Shown: positions 51,987 to 60,013 of the stretch, one piece after another
Position numbering within the stretch: position 1 is the first letter of the stretch
Layout of the letters: every line of letters starts with the position of its first letter
NCBI GenBank assembly: GCA_002011085.2
Contig: MTMB02000001.1
Span: 1,430,446 to 1,494,445 of the forward strand
Source of the DNA: Candidatus Geothermarchaeum rappei
Lineage (GTDB): Archaea; Thermoproteota; Nitrososphaeria; Geothermarchaeales; JDFR-13
Direction: 5' to 3'
DNA length: 64,000 bases
Made by a program: the position numbers and the translations under genes
The notes under the pieces: model-generated
Told to the model about the DNA's origin: nothing
What the model saw: the letters and a program-made list of their open reading frames with translations, nothing else
Databases searched by the model: none

Positions 51987-53492
51987 CTAACTCAAATCTA
52001 GAACATCTTCAGCCATGTCCACATATTCTTTTGCATTATCGATCAAGCTACTAACCGAGCTTAATAGTGACTTAGCAGCATCATAGTCAGAGTCTCTTAT
52101 AGCTTGCTTTGCCTGGTCAATTTTTTCATAAGCCTCATTTAGTAAAGAAGACGCATTATTGAGAAATGTTATTGCCTCTGTAGAGTTCATAGACACCGCT
52201 TGATCCATCAGATATTCGATCCTAGCCTTTGTCTGGTTCAGCTCCTTTTCGTATTCCTCAAGCTCCTTCATCAGCGAATAATAAGTAGAATCCTCGTGAT
52301 CCTCGTCTTCATTACTACCGTCATCCTTAGTTTCGTCATCATGATGCTCGTCTTCATGGTCTTCTGAAGATACACCCAGCATCTTTTTCACGTAGTCGAG
52401 GATGTCCTCGGCATGATCCTTATAATACTCTGCTTCATAAATCAACATCATTGCTGTAGTGTAGTTTCCAGCCTCTGCCTGAGCCTTTGCCTCGTCTAAA
52501 CGTAGCTTAGCTGTATCCAAGAATGTCTTGGAAGTATTTAGTAATTCTATGGCTTCTGTGTTGTTTGTAGATATTGAAATATTTTCCAGCCACATCAACT
52601 TAATATAGGTCTCGTTTATCTCTCCATATAGTTCATAAAGCTCCTCCCATAGACTATCGTCCACACTCTCTTTGATAAGGTCTTCTAGGTCATGTTCATC
52701 TGAAGAAGACTCTATGCTCCATATTACGTTAGAGAGTATTGACGTTGTCCTATTGAGATTTGATATTGCTAAGTCAATTGCGTCAATGATCTCTTGAGAG
52801 ACGTTCATGGCAACGAGTGTCTCTCTGATGTCTAGTAATATAGATATTGTCTCGTTTACATTTTCCAGACCAGATTCTATGTGGGACAGTACATTATTGC
52901 TTCCGCTAGACTCAGTCAGTTCCTCCAATATTTCTAAGGCTGCTTTTAAGGTCTCTTTTGAAGTAGCCTTTGCTTTGTTTTCCTCTAGAATATCCTCCGC
53001 TTTATCAATAAGCTCCTTAGCAAGCTTTAGATCTCCTCTGTCAACTGCATTGGCCGCCTCTTCTAACAATAGCCTGACTTCACTCAGATTTAGAGAATCA
53101 GCCATCTTAATTGCAGATTCAATAACCTCTTTAATCTCCTGGGTTTCTATGCTGACTGTTACATCAGGGGAGACTGTGATTGTTTCTCTTAGTAAGTTGA
53201 AGTATCCAATTAAGGTATCCAATATATCTTGTAGCTCTGCAGCGCTCATGCTCTCAAGAGAAGAATCATCGATGGTTTCTAAGTATTGCTTGATCTCTAA
53301 CTTGACAGTTTCATTTGCATCTGAGTGCTTCAAAAGCTTCTTTACAACCTCTTTGTATGCCTCAATAGTCTCTATTAAAACCTTTTTTTCATCGTATTGC
53401 GTATTACTTGCTACAGTAAATGCTGGGTTAACCAATACGATGCTAATTATGAAGATTGCAATTAAACTTAATCCTAATATTGTTTTGTTCAT
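51987..53492 (-). CDS. Secreted helical-repeat protein (module 1)
   Basis: 501 aa. Signal peptide ILGLSLIAIFIISIVLVN, then almost all helix with repeats of the type DRGDLKLAKELIDKAEDIL, EAGNYTTAMMLIYEAE, RDSDYDAAKSLLSSVSSL. An acidic/His-rich linker (about residues 375-402, DHEDEHHDDE and similar) could bind metal. No Cys, no C-terminal membrane anchor. ATG 53492 follows GAGGTGATAA. The gene lies after the membrane regulator on the same strand and is related to the protein at 58547-59926. Function unknown; a surface ligand or stalk is possible. Confidence 0.7.
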   Translation of the reverse strand: MNKTILGLSLIAIFIISIVLVNPAFTVASNTQYDEKKVLIETIEAYKEVVKKLLKHSDANETVKLEIKQYLETIDDSSLESMSAAELQDILDTLIGYFNLLRETITVSPDVTVSIETQEIKEVIESAIKMADSLNLSEVRLLLEEAANAVDRGDLKLAKELIDKAEDILEENKAKATSKETLKAALEILEELTESSGSNNVLSHIESGLENVNETISILLDIRETLVAMNVSQEIIDAIDLAISNLNRTTSILSNVIWSIESSSDEHDLEDLIKESVDDSLWEELYELYGEINETYIKLMWLENISISTNNTEAIELLNTSKTFLDTAKLRLDEAKAQAEAGNYTTAMMLIYEAEYYKDHAEDILDYVKKMLGVSSEDHEDEHHDDETKDDGSNEDEDHEDSTYYSLMKELEEYEKELNQTKARIEYLMDQAVSMNSTEAITFLNNASSLLNEAYEKIDQAKQAIRDSDYDAAKSLLSSVSSLIDNAKEYVDMAEDVLDLS

Positions 53493-53604
53493 ATTGTTAT
53501 CACCTCGTTTTCTCCACCTCATAATAAAAAAGTTTCAGTATATTAAGGACTATGTGGAACAAGAGTGGAACAAAGTAGGAACAACAAAGGAAAATCTAGT
53601 TTAC

Positions 53605-54468
53605 TTAATGCTCTTTCTTTAGGATAATCTTGTTTCTACGGTTGTCTTTCACTATTTCCACATACCCTAGCCTCTCTAGACGACGTATATGTCTCCATAA
53701 CGTGGTTTTAGGGAGTCTCAAAACCCGTTGCAGGTCACTTTGGTACATAGTTTTACTCGAAGTAGACTTTAGGGCATCAATAATTGACATATCCACCTCA
53801 TCTAGTTCTCTCATAGCATATTCATCAAGCTCTAGTTTACTCCGTCTTCGATATCTATAAAAATATATTAGTATTCCTGTGCCAATGAGTATGGCGGCTA
53901 TTACAATCAAGGAACGTAGATCTAGGTAACTAGGCATTATGGGAGGGGCCTCATTTTCGGTGGGAGGGGCTTCTTTGATAGTATATTCAATCGTAGCAGG
54001 GCCTTCAAATACAAAAGCCAAGTTATCATCTAGGTAATATGTATTGATGATCTTTTCTGGCATACTTAGTAATACTACATTAGGAGCAATAATCATTGTG
54101 ATAGTATCTTTAGCCACTATATCAACTTTGAAGACACCGTTGGAAACTGTTGTATTACTGACATATTTGATGGTGAAGGAGCTTTTACCGCGAGCGGGGA
54201 CATATACTGTATTGTTAACAACTATGGCAGGGATCATGGTGTCGTTGACATAGACTTCTACACTAGCTGGAATAGGGAAAGTTGGGAGACTTATTTCATT
54301 TAAACTTCCTAAAACTTCTCCAGAAACAGTTCCATAAACTACGCCGTTTACATCTATTGTTATCATAGCAGTTGAAACTGTCACCAGTCCAAGTGTATAT
54401 AAAATTGGGACTATTAATGCTAGTACTATAGGCAATGACCACACAATTAGTTTTCTTCTATGTTCCAT
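53605..54468 (-). CDS. Membrane-anchored winged-helix regulator (module 1)
   Basis: 287 aa. N-terminal hydrophobic segment (WSLPIVLALIVPILYTLGLV), an outside beta-rich domain to about residue 185 with several Asn-x-Thr sequons, a second membrane helix (LIVIAAILIGTGILIYFY), and a cytoplasmic winged helix (MYQSDLQRVLRLPKTTLWRH, then RLERLGYVEIVKDN). This is a one-component transmembrane regulator: an outside signal would be passed to DNA. A paralogue lies at 57570-58436. The secreted-protein gene follows after 112 bp, a likely target. Confidence 0.8.
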   Translation of the reverse strand: MEHRRKLIVWSLPIVLALIVPILYTLGLVTVSTAMITIDVNGVVYGTVSGEVLGSLNEISLPTFPIPASVEVYVNDTMIPAIVVNNTVYVPARGKSSFTIKYVSNTTVSNGVFKVDIVAKDTITMIIAPNVVLLSMPEKIINTYYLDDNLAFVFEGPATIEYTIKEAPPTENEAPPIMPSYLDLRSLIVIAAILIGTGILIYFYRYRRRSKLELDEYAMRELDEVDMSIIDALKSTSSKTMYQSDLQRVLRLPKTTLWRHIRRLERLGYVEIVKDNRRNKIILKKEH

Positions 54469-54588
54469 ATTTTGTTAACCTCTAACAAAAATATAACAAT
54501 GCTATGATGTTATATTATTTAATATAAAGCTATCTTTGAAATAGATGGATAAAACGGTTTTTATAATGACATTACTTGGGTGGTGGGG

Positions 54589-55071
54589 GTGGGTAGGAAG
54601 TTTTTAAATGATGTTCTTCAAAGTCATGAGAGAATATTTTCAGCGTTGCAGAGTTTAGAAGCAGATTTACTAATGGTTCTCAGAGATGTAGAGGAAATGT
54701 ATAAAAAAGAAGTATCTGTAATCAGGCATCATTTGGATATTTTTCTAAGGATATATGAGAAAGAACTCCAACTACATTTTAGAGTTGAAGAAGAGGCTAT
54801 ATTTCCATATATAAGAGAAAGAGGAATTGTCGAGGAACTGGTAAAGGAGCATGTCGCTATTGTTAAGGAAATGGACCGTCTCAAAGAGAAAAGGGAAGCT
54901 GATCCTTATGGTGCTCTAAGTATTTTAGAGAACATCATCGTTATGCTGAAGAATCACGTGGTAAAGGAGAATAAGTTATATGCTGAAATGAATGAATATC
55001 TGACGATTAAGGAAATGCATGAAATTAGAAGTAAAATAAAAGGTATTTATGATGAAGAAGACGGTTCTTAG
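54589..55071 (+). CDS. Hemerythrin-like HHE-domain protein
   Basis: 160 aa four-helix protein. Metal ligands of the HHE pattern: SHERIFSAL, VIRHHLDIF, LHFRVEEEAIFPY, EHVAIVKEM and LKNHVVKENKLYAEM. Such proteins bind a diiron centre and sense or store oxygen, NO or iron. GTG 54589 has GGTGGGG just upstream; two earlier GTGs are in frame. It ends inside the acyl-CoA dehydrogenase stop region (4-bp overlap, convergent). Confidence 0.85.
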   Translation: MGRKFLNDVLQSHERIFSALQSLEADLLMVLRDVEEMYKKEVSVIRHHLDIFLRIYEKELQLHFRVEEEAIFPYIRERGIVEELVKEHVAIVKEMDRLKEKREADPYGALSILENIIVMLKNHVVKENKLYAEMNEYLTIKEMHEIRSKIKGIYDEEDGS

Positions 55072-56321
55072 AAATACTTCTCTTCTGTCATATCTGCACC
55101 GAGAGCGTCTCCTTCTATGTTCCGTCTATTCCTAAAGTAATTTGGATTGAGGACTTCTTTGTATATTTCATGTTGAATTATTACCCTCATGATCTCGTTT
55201 GTACCGGTCCATATTAACCCGAGTCTGGTGTCTCTTAGTAGTCTCTCAAGTGGATATACTGTAGTGTATCCTATGCCACCCAAGATCTGTATCGCATTAT
55301 TAACAGCCTCCCAAGCAGCTTCTGTAGCAAATACCTTCGCCTCAGAGACCAGGCGACGGACCAAGGGATAATTGCTGTCAATAAATTCATCAGCTGCCTT
55401 TGCAGCTTGGTATACTAATCCCCTACTAGCATCGATTTTAGTTATCATATCTGCTATTTTAAAACTGACTCCTTGGAACCGTCGTATAGGTTGGCCGAAA
55501 GCCCGCCTCCTATTGCTATATCTAACTGCAATTTCAAGAGATGCCATTGCTGTTCCAATGGCGCCTGCTGCGCTTGTCATTCTCTCTGGTATCATCATCC
55601 TATTGAAGACTCTGTATCCCTTATTCAATTCTCCTAAGAGGTTTTCCTCGGGCACCTTAGTATCTTTAAATACTATTCTAGCGGTTCCACCTCCTCTGGT
55701 TCCCAGCGTCCCGTATACAGCAGCTACTTTTACACCATGGTCACGTTCAACTATAAATGCACTAAGCCTGTCCTTGGGATTAGATGCCTCTGGATTAGTA
55801 ACTGCATATGTTATAAAGAAATCGGCTCCTAATCCGCCTACTACAAATCTTTTTTGTCCATTTAAAATATAGCAGTTGCCTTTTTTCTCTGCTCGTGTCT
55901 GGGTACCGCCAAATACGTCGCTTCCAGTACCTGGCTCAGTTATGGCTTCGAAGCCACATAGTTCTCCTTTTAACATTGGTTTAAGATAGTTCTCCTTCTG
56001 CTCTTTTGTGCCAAAAACATACAATGGCTCTCCTACAATACTCGACATACTATAGAGACAGTTTAGAGTAAATCCCAGTACTCCGAACTCCTCTATGACT
56101 GCTGTTTCGCAGATCCAACTAACACCCCGACCCCCATATTCTCTTGGAAAACGTAGACCTAAAAGGTTTTTTTCTCCAGCTAATTTGATGAATTCCTTGG
56201 GAAAAACAACCTCCTCTCTATCCATCTTACGTATGAGATCTGATGGAACTTCGTTTATTATAAATGACAGTGCTTCTTTAACGATCTTCTTTTCAGCATC
56301 ATTTAATAGAAATTCATACAT
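55068..56321 (-). CDS. Acyl-CoA dehydrogenase
   Basis: 417 aa FAD enzyme oxidising acyl-CoA thioesters. GFEAITEPGTGSDVFGGTQT and FFITYAVT bind FAD; NRRAFGQPIRRFQG and ILGGIGYT are family segments. The usual C-terminal catalytic Glu (YEGT) is Thr here (LIWTGTNEIMRVI). MMIPERMTSAAGAIG may carry the alternative Glu used by isovaleryl- and long-chain-type enzymes. ATG 56321 follows AGGTTGATT. No other beta-oxidation gene is in the window. Confidence 0.88.
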   Translation of the reverse strand: MYEFLLNDAEKKIVKEALSFIINEVPSDLIRKMDREEVVFPKEFIKLAGEKNLLGLRFPREYGGRGVSWICETAVIEEFGVLGFTLNCLYSMSSIVGEPLYVFGTKEQKENYLKPMLKGELCGFEAITEPGTGSDVFGGTQTRAEKKGNCYILNGQKRFVVGGLGADFFITYAVTNPEASNPKDRLSAFIVERDHGVKVAAVYGTLGTRGGGTARIVFKDTKVPEENLLGELNKGYRVFNRMMIPERMTSAAGAIGTAMASLEIAVRYSNRRRAFGQPIRRFQGVSFKIADMITKIDASRGLVYQAAKAADEFIDSNYPLVRRLVSEAKVFATEAAWEAVNNAIQILGGIGYTTVYPLERLLRDTRLGLIWTGTNEIMRVIIQHEIYKEVLNPNYFRNRRNIEGDALGADMTEEKYF

Positions 56322-56437
56322 GTTAATCAACCTAAAAATAATTTTCTATATCTAAAATTATAATAATAGAGGAGTTAATGAAAGAAAATTATGGGAGAAT
56401 AGATTTTTAGTTTAAATGGTTTCTTTAATGATGGGAA

Positions 56438-56887
56438 ATGAAGAAAAACTTGCTTTCACTAAATACGATTGTCTGGATATTGATCATTATCTTCATGTTA
56501 ATTGGATTGACAGCGGCATATTATTACAAAGGAATCCTGAGCTATTATGAAAATGTAGAAATATGTGAATGTATCGAAATTAGGGATGTTTTAATACTTC
56601 AACTGCAAGAGAAAATTGGATTTATAGGAAGATACATGATTGATATTGCTTTAGCAGGGTTTTCTATCGGAGTGATTTTAAGTGTTCTGACCTTAGTAGG
56701 AAGTTTGAAGACTGGTTATCTCTTTACAATTTCATCAACTGCTGTCTCTGCATTGCTTATACCAATATTGATTTTAATTGAAATAGAGACTGGTATAATA
56801 TGCGAATATTGTACTGTAATGCAAGTATCTGTTGTTTCTTCAACGATCCTCTCCCTGCTATGGCTTACAAATATAAGGGAAAAATGA
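56438..56887 (+). CDS. VKOR-like membrane thiol oxidoreductase
   Basis: 149 aa with four membrane helices. CEYC at residues 122-125 at the head of the last helix is the VKOR active-site pattern, and CEC at 43-45 in the first outside loop would be the relay pair. VKOR homologues oxidise DsbA-like partners to form disulfides in exported proteins. No thioredoxin domain is fused and no DsbA-like gene is next to it. Its last 30 bp overlap the convergent gene. Confidence 0.7.
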   Translation: MKKNLLSLNTIVWILIIIFMLIGLTAAYYYKGILSYYENVEICECIEIRDVLILQLQEKIGFIGRYMIDIALAGFSIGVILSVLTLVGSLKTGYLFTISSTAVSALLIPILILIEIETGIICEYCTVMQVSVVSSTILSLLWLTNIREK

Positions 56888-57466
56888 TGATATGCCTCCT
56901 AAATAGTGGAAAATTAAAGATGGATTTATGACGTTATAAGGAACAAAGATTGCCTGTAATAAAGTGTAGGCGTTATAAGCACTATACAACAGTAATAGCA
57001 GAATTATTATGAGAGTAACTGTAGCGAGTAAATGTAGTAGTGATTGTCCTCTAGATATGCTGAATATTTTTGTACGTATAGTTACTTTACTCACATCTCT
57101 ATATTCTTCACTCCAAGAAATTTGTCCAGCTGATCGGGATGGAGGGGGGATTACATACTGGTATCCACCAATACATATACTTTTATCTAGTGCATCATGT
57201 AGTATCTCGGAATAGCGTCGCATCAAAGAATGTCTAGGTGAAGACAATACAGTTTGTATATCATCCTTATGGCAGGCAAGTTTATTTAATAAACCTTTGT
57301 CAACTAATAGATCGAAGAATATCTTAACATCATTATCAGATCCATATCTCAAAATATGGGTGATGGCGCTCTCCAATTTTATAATAAAACCGTCTACAGA
57401 GCGTGTTGTATCTAGGCCGAATCGAACGATTTCAACAGCCTCAATTATATACGATGGATAATCCAT
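56858..57466 (-). CDS. Tail-anchored membrane protein of unknown function
   Basis: About 202 aa. A soluble helical N-terminal part (residues 1-135, with YSEILHDALDKSICIGGYQY) is followed by one strong membrane segment, LLATVTLIIILLLLLYSAYN, and a hydrophobic C-terminus. The layout suggests an inside domain anchored by its tail. No family recognised. ATG 57466 or TTG 57472 could start it. It lies between the VKOR-like gene and the second regulator. Confidence 0.55.
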   Translation of the reverse strand: MDYPSYIIEAVEIVRFGLDTTRSVDGFIIKLESAITHILRYGSDNDVKIFFDLLVDKGLLNKLACHKDDIQTVLSSPRHSLMRRYSEILHDALDKSICIGGYQYVIPPPSRSAGQISWSEEYRDVSKVTIRTKIFSISRGQSLLHLLATVTLIIILLLLLYSAYNAYTLLQAIFVPYNVINPSLIFHYLGGISSFFPYICKP

Positions 57467-57569
57467 TTCCAATCATCCTATCACAGTTGAAAGATAGAGT
57501 AATAAACTAAATAAAAATTATAGTGGTTTATTCCCTAAATATTCAGTTGCCCCTATATCCGCAGAAAAA

Positions 57570-58436
57570 TTATCTCTTGGATTTTATCCGGTAATATACC
57601 ACTCCAGAACGGGTTACCGATTCAACCAAACCAAGCTCGACAAGCTTTCTCAATCTACGATAGAGGGGGGTTTTAGGGATACTTGTCTTTTCAATGAGTT
57701 CTCTGGCCGTTAACTCTCCATATTTAGACAGGGTAGTTAGTATTCTGTTGTCCCTATTATCCAATGAACTATATATATCTTCTGACTCTCTACGAGAGCC
57801 GTATTTTTTAAGCACGAAGTATATTACTACGATCGCTAACAATATCCCTATAGCTAGTAGTATAAGCCACGTACCCGTGAAAAAGCCTGTGGGAGGAGAG
57901 GGTTCAGAAGGGGGAAGTGGCCCCGTCCCATCAGGGATCTGTGGAACGAGGACATATTTTATTTCTATCGGACCTGGTTGAAAAACAAAAGCTACAGTCT
58001 CATTTATTATAGTAACATCAAAATTATCTGGGGTTATTTCATACATCATCATGTTATCTGAAAGCATTACCGTTACAGGGTAGGGAGAGTTGAGAGAAAG
58101 AATCCAGTCTTCTCCAACTTTATTAGTGAGTTCAGTTACCATGTAAGTGAGAACAACTTTTTCACTCGGTACGGTTAGATAAGCAACACCCTCAGACACT
58201 TCAACGGGAACTGGCGTCCCATTGCTATTTGCTTCGATGTATACGGGATTTCCTAATAGTTTTACAGAGATTTCTTCAGGGGGAGACGCAGAAGATAATA
58301 TTTGTGTAATAACAACAGAACCATCATCATATACCTCGATAATTGTGGATTCTATGTTATATGCGTACACACATCTTGCTGAAAGAACTATTGTAACTAG
58401 TAAAAATAGGCAAATTAGCCATCTTCTCCCCCACAT
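57570..58436 (-). CDS. Membrane-anchored winged-helix regulator (module 2)
   Basis: 288 aa paralogue of the protein at 53605-54468. Signal segment (WLICLFLLVTIVLSARCVYA), outside beta domain to about 175 ending in a Pro-rich stretch, membrane helix LILLAIGILLAIVVIYFVL, and a C-terminal winged helix (LTARELIEKTSIPKTPLYRR, LVELGLVESV). Shared features between paralogues include VAFVFQPGPIEIKYVL versus LAFVFEGPATIEYTI. Unlike module 1, here the secreted-protein gene comes first, 110 bp upstream. Confidence 0.8.
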   Translation of the reverse strand: MWGRRWLICLFLLVTIVLSARCVYAYNIESTIIEVYDDGSVVITQILSSASPPEEISVKLLGNPVYIEANSNGTPVPVEVSEGVAYLTVPSEKVVLTYMVTELTNKVGEDWILSLNSPYPVTVMLSDNMMMYEITPDNFDVTIINETVAFVFQPGPIEIKYVLVPQIPDGTGPLPPSEPSPPTGFFTGTWLILLAIGILLAIVVIYFVLKKYGSRRESEDIYSSLDNRDNRILTTLSKYGELTARELIEKTSIPKTPLYRRLRKLVELGLVESVTRSGVVYYRIKSKR

Positions 58437-58546
58437 TTTAACCACACCACTATGATAATATGACAATTAGTCTAAAAATCCTTTGTATTAAATGTTTTTT
58501 ACTCTATATGTAATAAAAAAATAATAAAAAAGTATGTGTGGAAAAA

Positions 58547-59926
58547 TTAGCTGGATATCTCCGCCTTTACCTGCTCAATCCAACTGAGCATGTTATTGAT
58601 CTTTTCAACCAACATTGGTGGGGGGTTCTTCATCTCATTTAGGTTATCGAGAATCTTTGTTAAGACGTTCTCAGCGTTGTTTAGCATATCTAAGAACTTC
58701 TCCCCTGAGATGATCCCCTGGTTATATAGTTTATATGCTCTCTTCAGTCTGAACTCCATTGTTTCTAGGCCTGCAACTAGCTTCGCTAGTCTATGGATAA
58801 ACATGTTTTCCATTGCTTCTCTAAACCGATTCTTCATCTTTTCAAACATGCTAGTGACGGCCTTCAGATAATGATGCATACCCCTGAAGATCGGCATGAC
58901 TGAAGATAATGTATTGTTGATAGTGTCTATAGCTTGTTCAAGGTATGATACTGCAGTTAGTACGTCATCGTTTTCAAGTGCGTCCAATGCTAAGAGCATG
59001 TAGTTCCTTGCTTCAACTAGAGCATCTCTAAGAATGATTAATGCAGAAGTAAAGTTGCCACCCATTTCACTGTAGTTCCCAGACATGTCGATTGCTCTAT
59101 TCATGAACTCAATTAGTCGATCGGTTATGTTTATAATATCAGTTAGCCTATCTTTTGCAGCATCTACATCACCATCCTCCAATACATTGATTGTCCTGTT
59201 TAAGACGATTGTTACCTTTTGAGAAGCGTAGAACATCCCTATCACTGCCTTATCTGCAAATGTGGCTAATATCCATCCCTTTCTCGCAAATTTGTGTAGT
59301 GCTGCAGTCGCCTGCCCTATTAATTTAGAGGCTTCTGCAATTAGATGAGCTACATCAGACTCTTCATATTCACCGCTTTCCAAGAGTGACTGTGCCTCCT
59401 CAAGCAAGCTTCTAGCGTCAGAGACCATGGTTTTAATGTCATCGGGAACAGTTATACTTCTGTTCTCTAGCCATTCTATTGTATTCTCTAAACTTGCAAC
59501 CATTTTGAGTTTAACTTCTACAGCAGTTTCTAGCCTGTCCTCCACGAGTTCATGTTTAGCTTCTTCAGGAAGGTTACTTAATACATATTTTGCCACAGGT
59601 GCAAATACACCCGAGGCTCTAACAGCAGTCTTTATCGCCTCCAGTGGAGACTCCTCAACTAGTTCACTAGCATTGGCTAGTATCGATCTAGCTTTATCAA
59701 TATATATCGTTAGATTATCTGGTATCGTGATTCCGTATTCATCTGCTAATGCGAGGACGGCATCTATCCTAGTAGAGATCTTATTTATAATTATGTTGGC
59801 GACTCTCTCAGGTACTCCCCTCTCTTCTGAACCAGCGGAAACAGGGTAGGCTGGCATTAATGTAAAGACGCTTGATAACACAAGCATTAGTATGAGACCT
59901 ATTGATACTACCTTTATTCGCCTCAT
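58547..59926 (-). CDS. Secreted helical-repeat protein (module 2)
   Basis: 459 aa. Signal peptide VVSIGLILMLVLSSVFTLM, then helical repeats such as LESGEYEESDVAHLIAEAS, LEDGDVDAAKDRLTDIIN and LENDDVLTAVSYLEQAIDT, the same style as the protein at 51987-53492. No Cys, no membrane anchor at the C-terminus, several Asn-x-Ser/Thr sequons. ATG 59926 follows GGTGAGAAAT. It is the first gene of the pair with the second membrane regulator. Function unknown. Confidence 0.7.
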   Translation of the reverse strand: MRRIKVVSIGLILMLVLSSVFTLMPAYPVSAGSEERGVPERVANIIINKISTRIDAVLALADEYGITIPDNLTIYIDKARSILANASELVEESPLEAIKTAVRASGVFAPVAKYVLSNLPEEAKHELVEDRLETAVEVKLKMVASLENTIEWLENRSITVPDDIKTMVSDARSLLEEAQSLLESGEYEESDVAHLIAEASKLIGQATAALHKFARKGWILATFADKAVIGMFYASQKVTIVLNRTINVLEDGDVDAAKDRLTDIINITDRLIEFMNRAIDMSGNYSEMGGNFTSALIILRDALVEARNYMLLALDALENDDVLTAVSYLEQAIDTINNTLSSVMPIFRGMHHYLKAVTSMFEKMKNRFREAMENMFIHRLAKLVAGLETMEFRLKRAYKLYNQGIISGEKFLDMLNNAENVLTKILDNLNEMKNPPPMLVEKINNMLSWIEQVKAEISS

Positions 59927-60013
59927 ATTTCTCACCACTTAAGAAAATGATTAAAAATATGTATAAGGGAATCGGTGGGAAACCTCGGGAAAGAAGCGGG
60001 AAGGTATTAGAAA

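Noticed and set aside
52807-53622. 271-codon open frame antisense to the module 1 secreted protein
   Set aside because: It mirrors the helical repeats of the sense gene, has no start site, and is Ser/Leu-rich as expected of a shadow frame.
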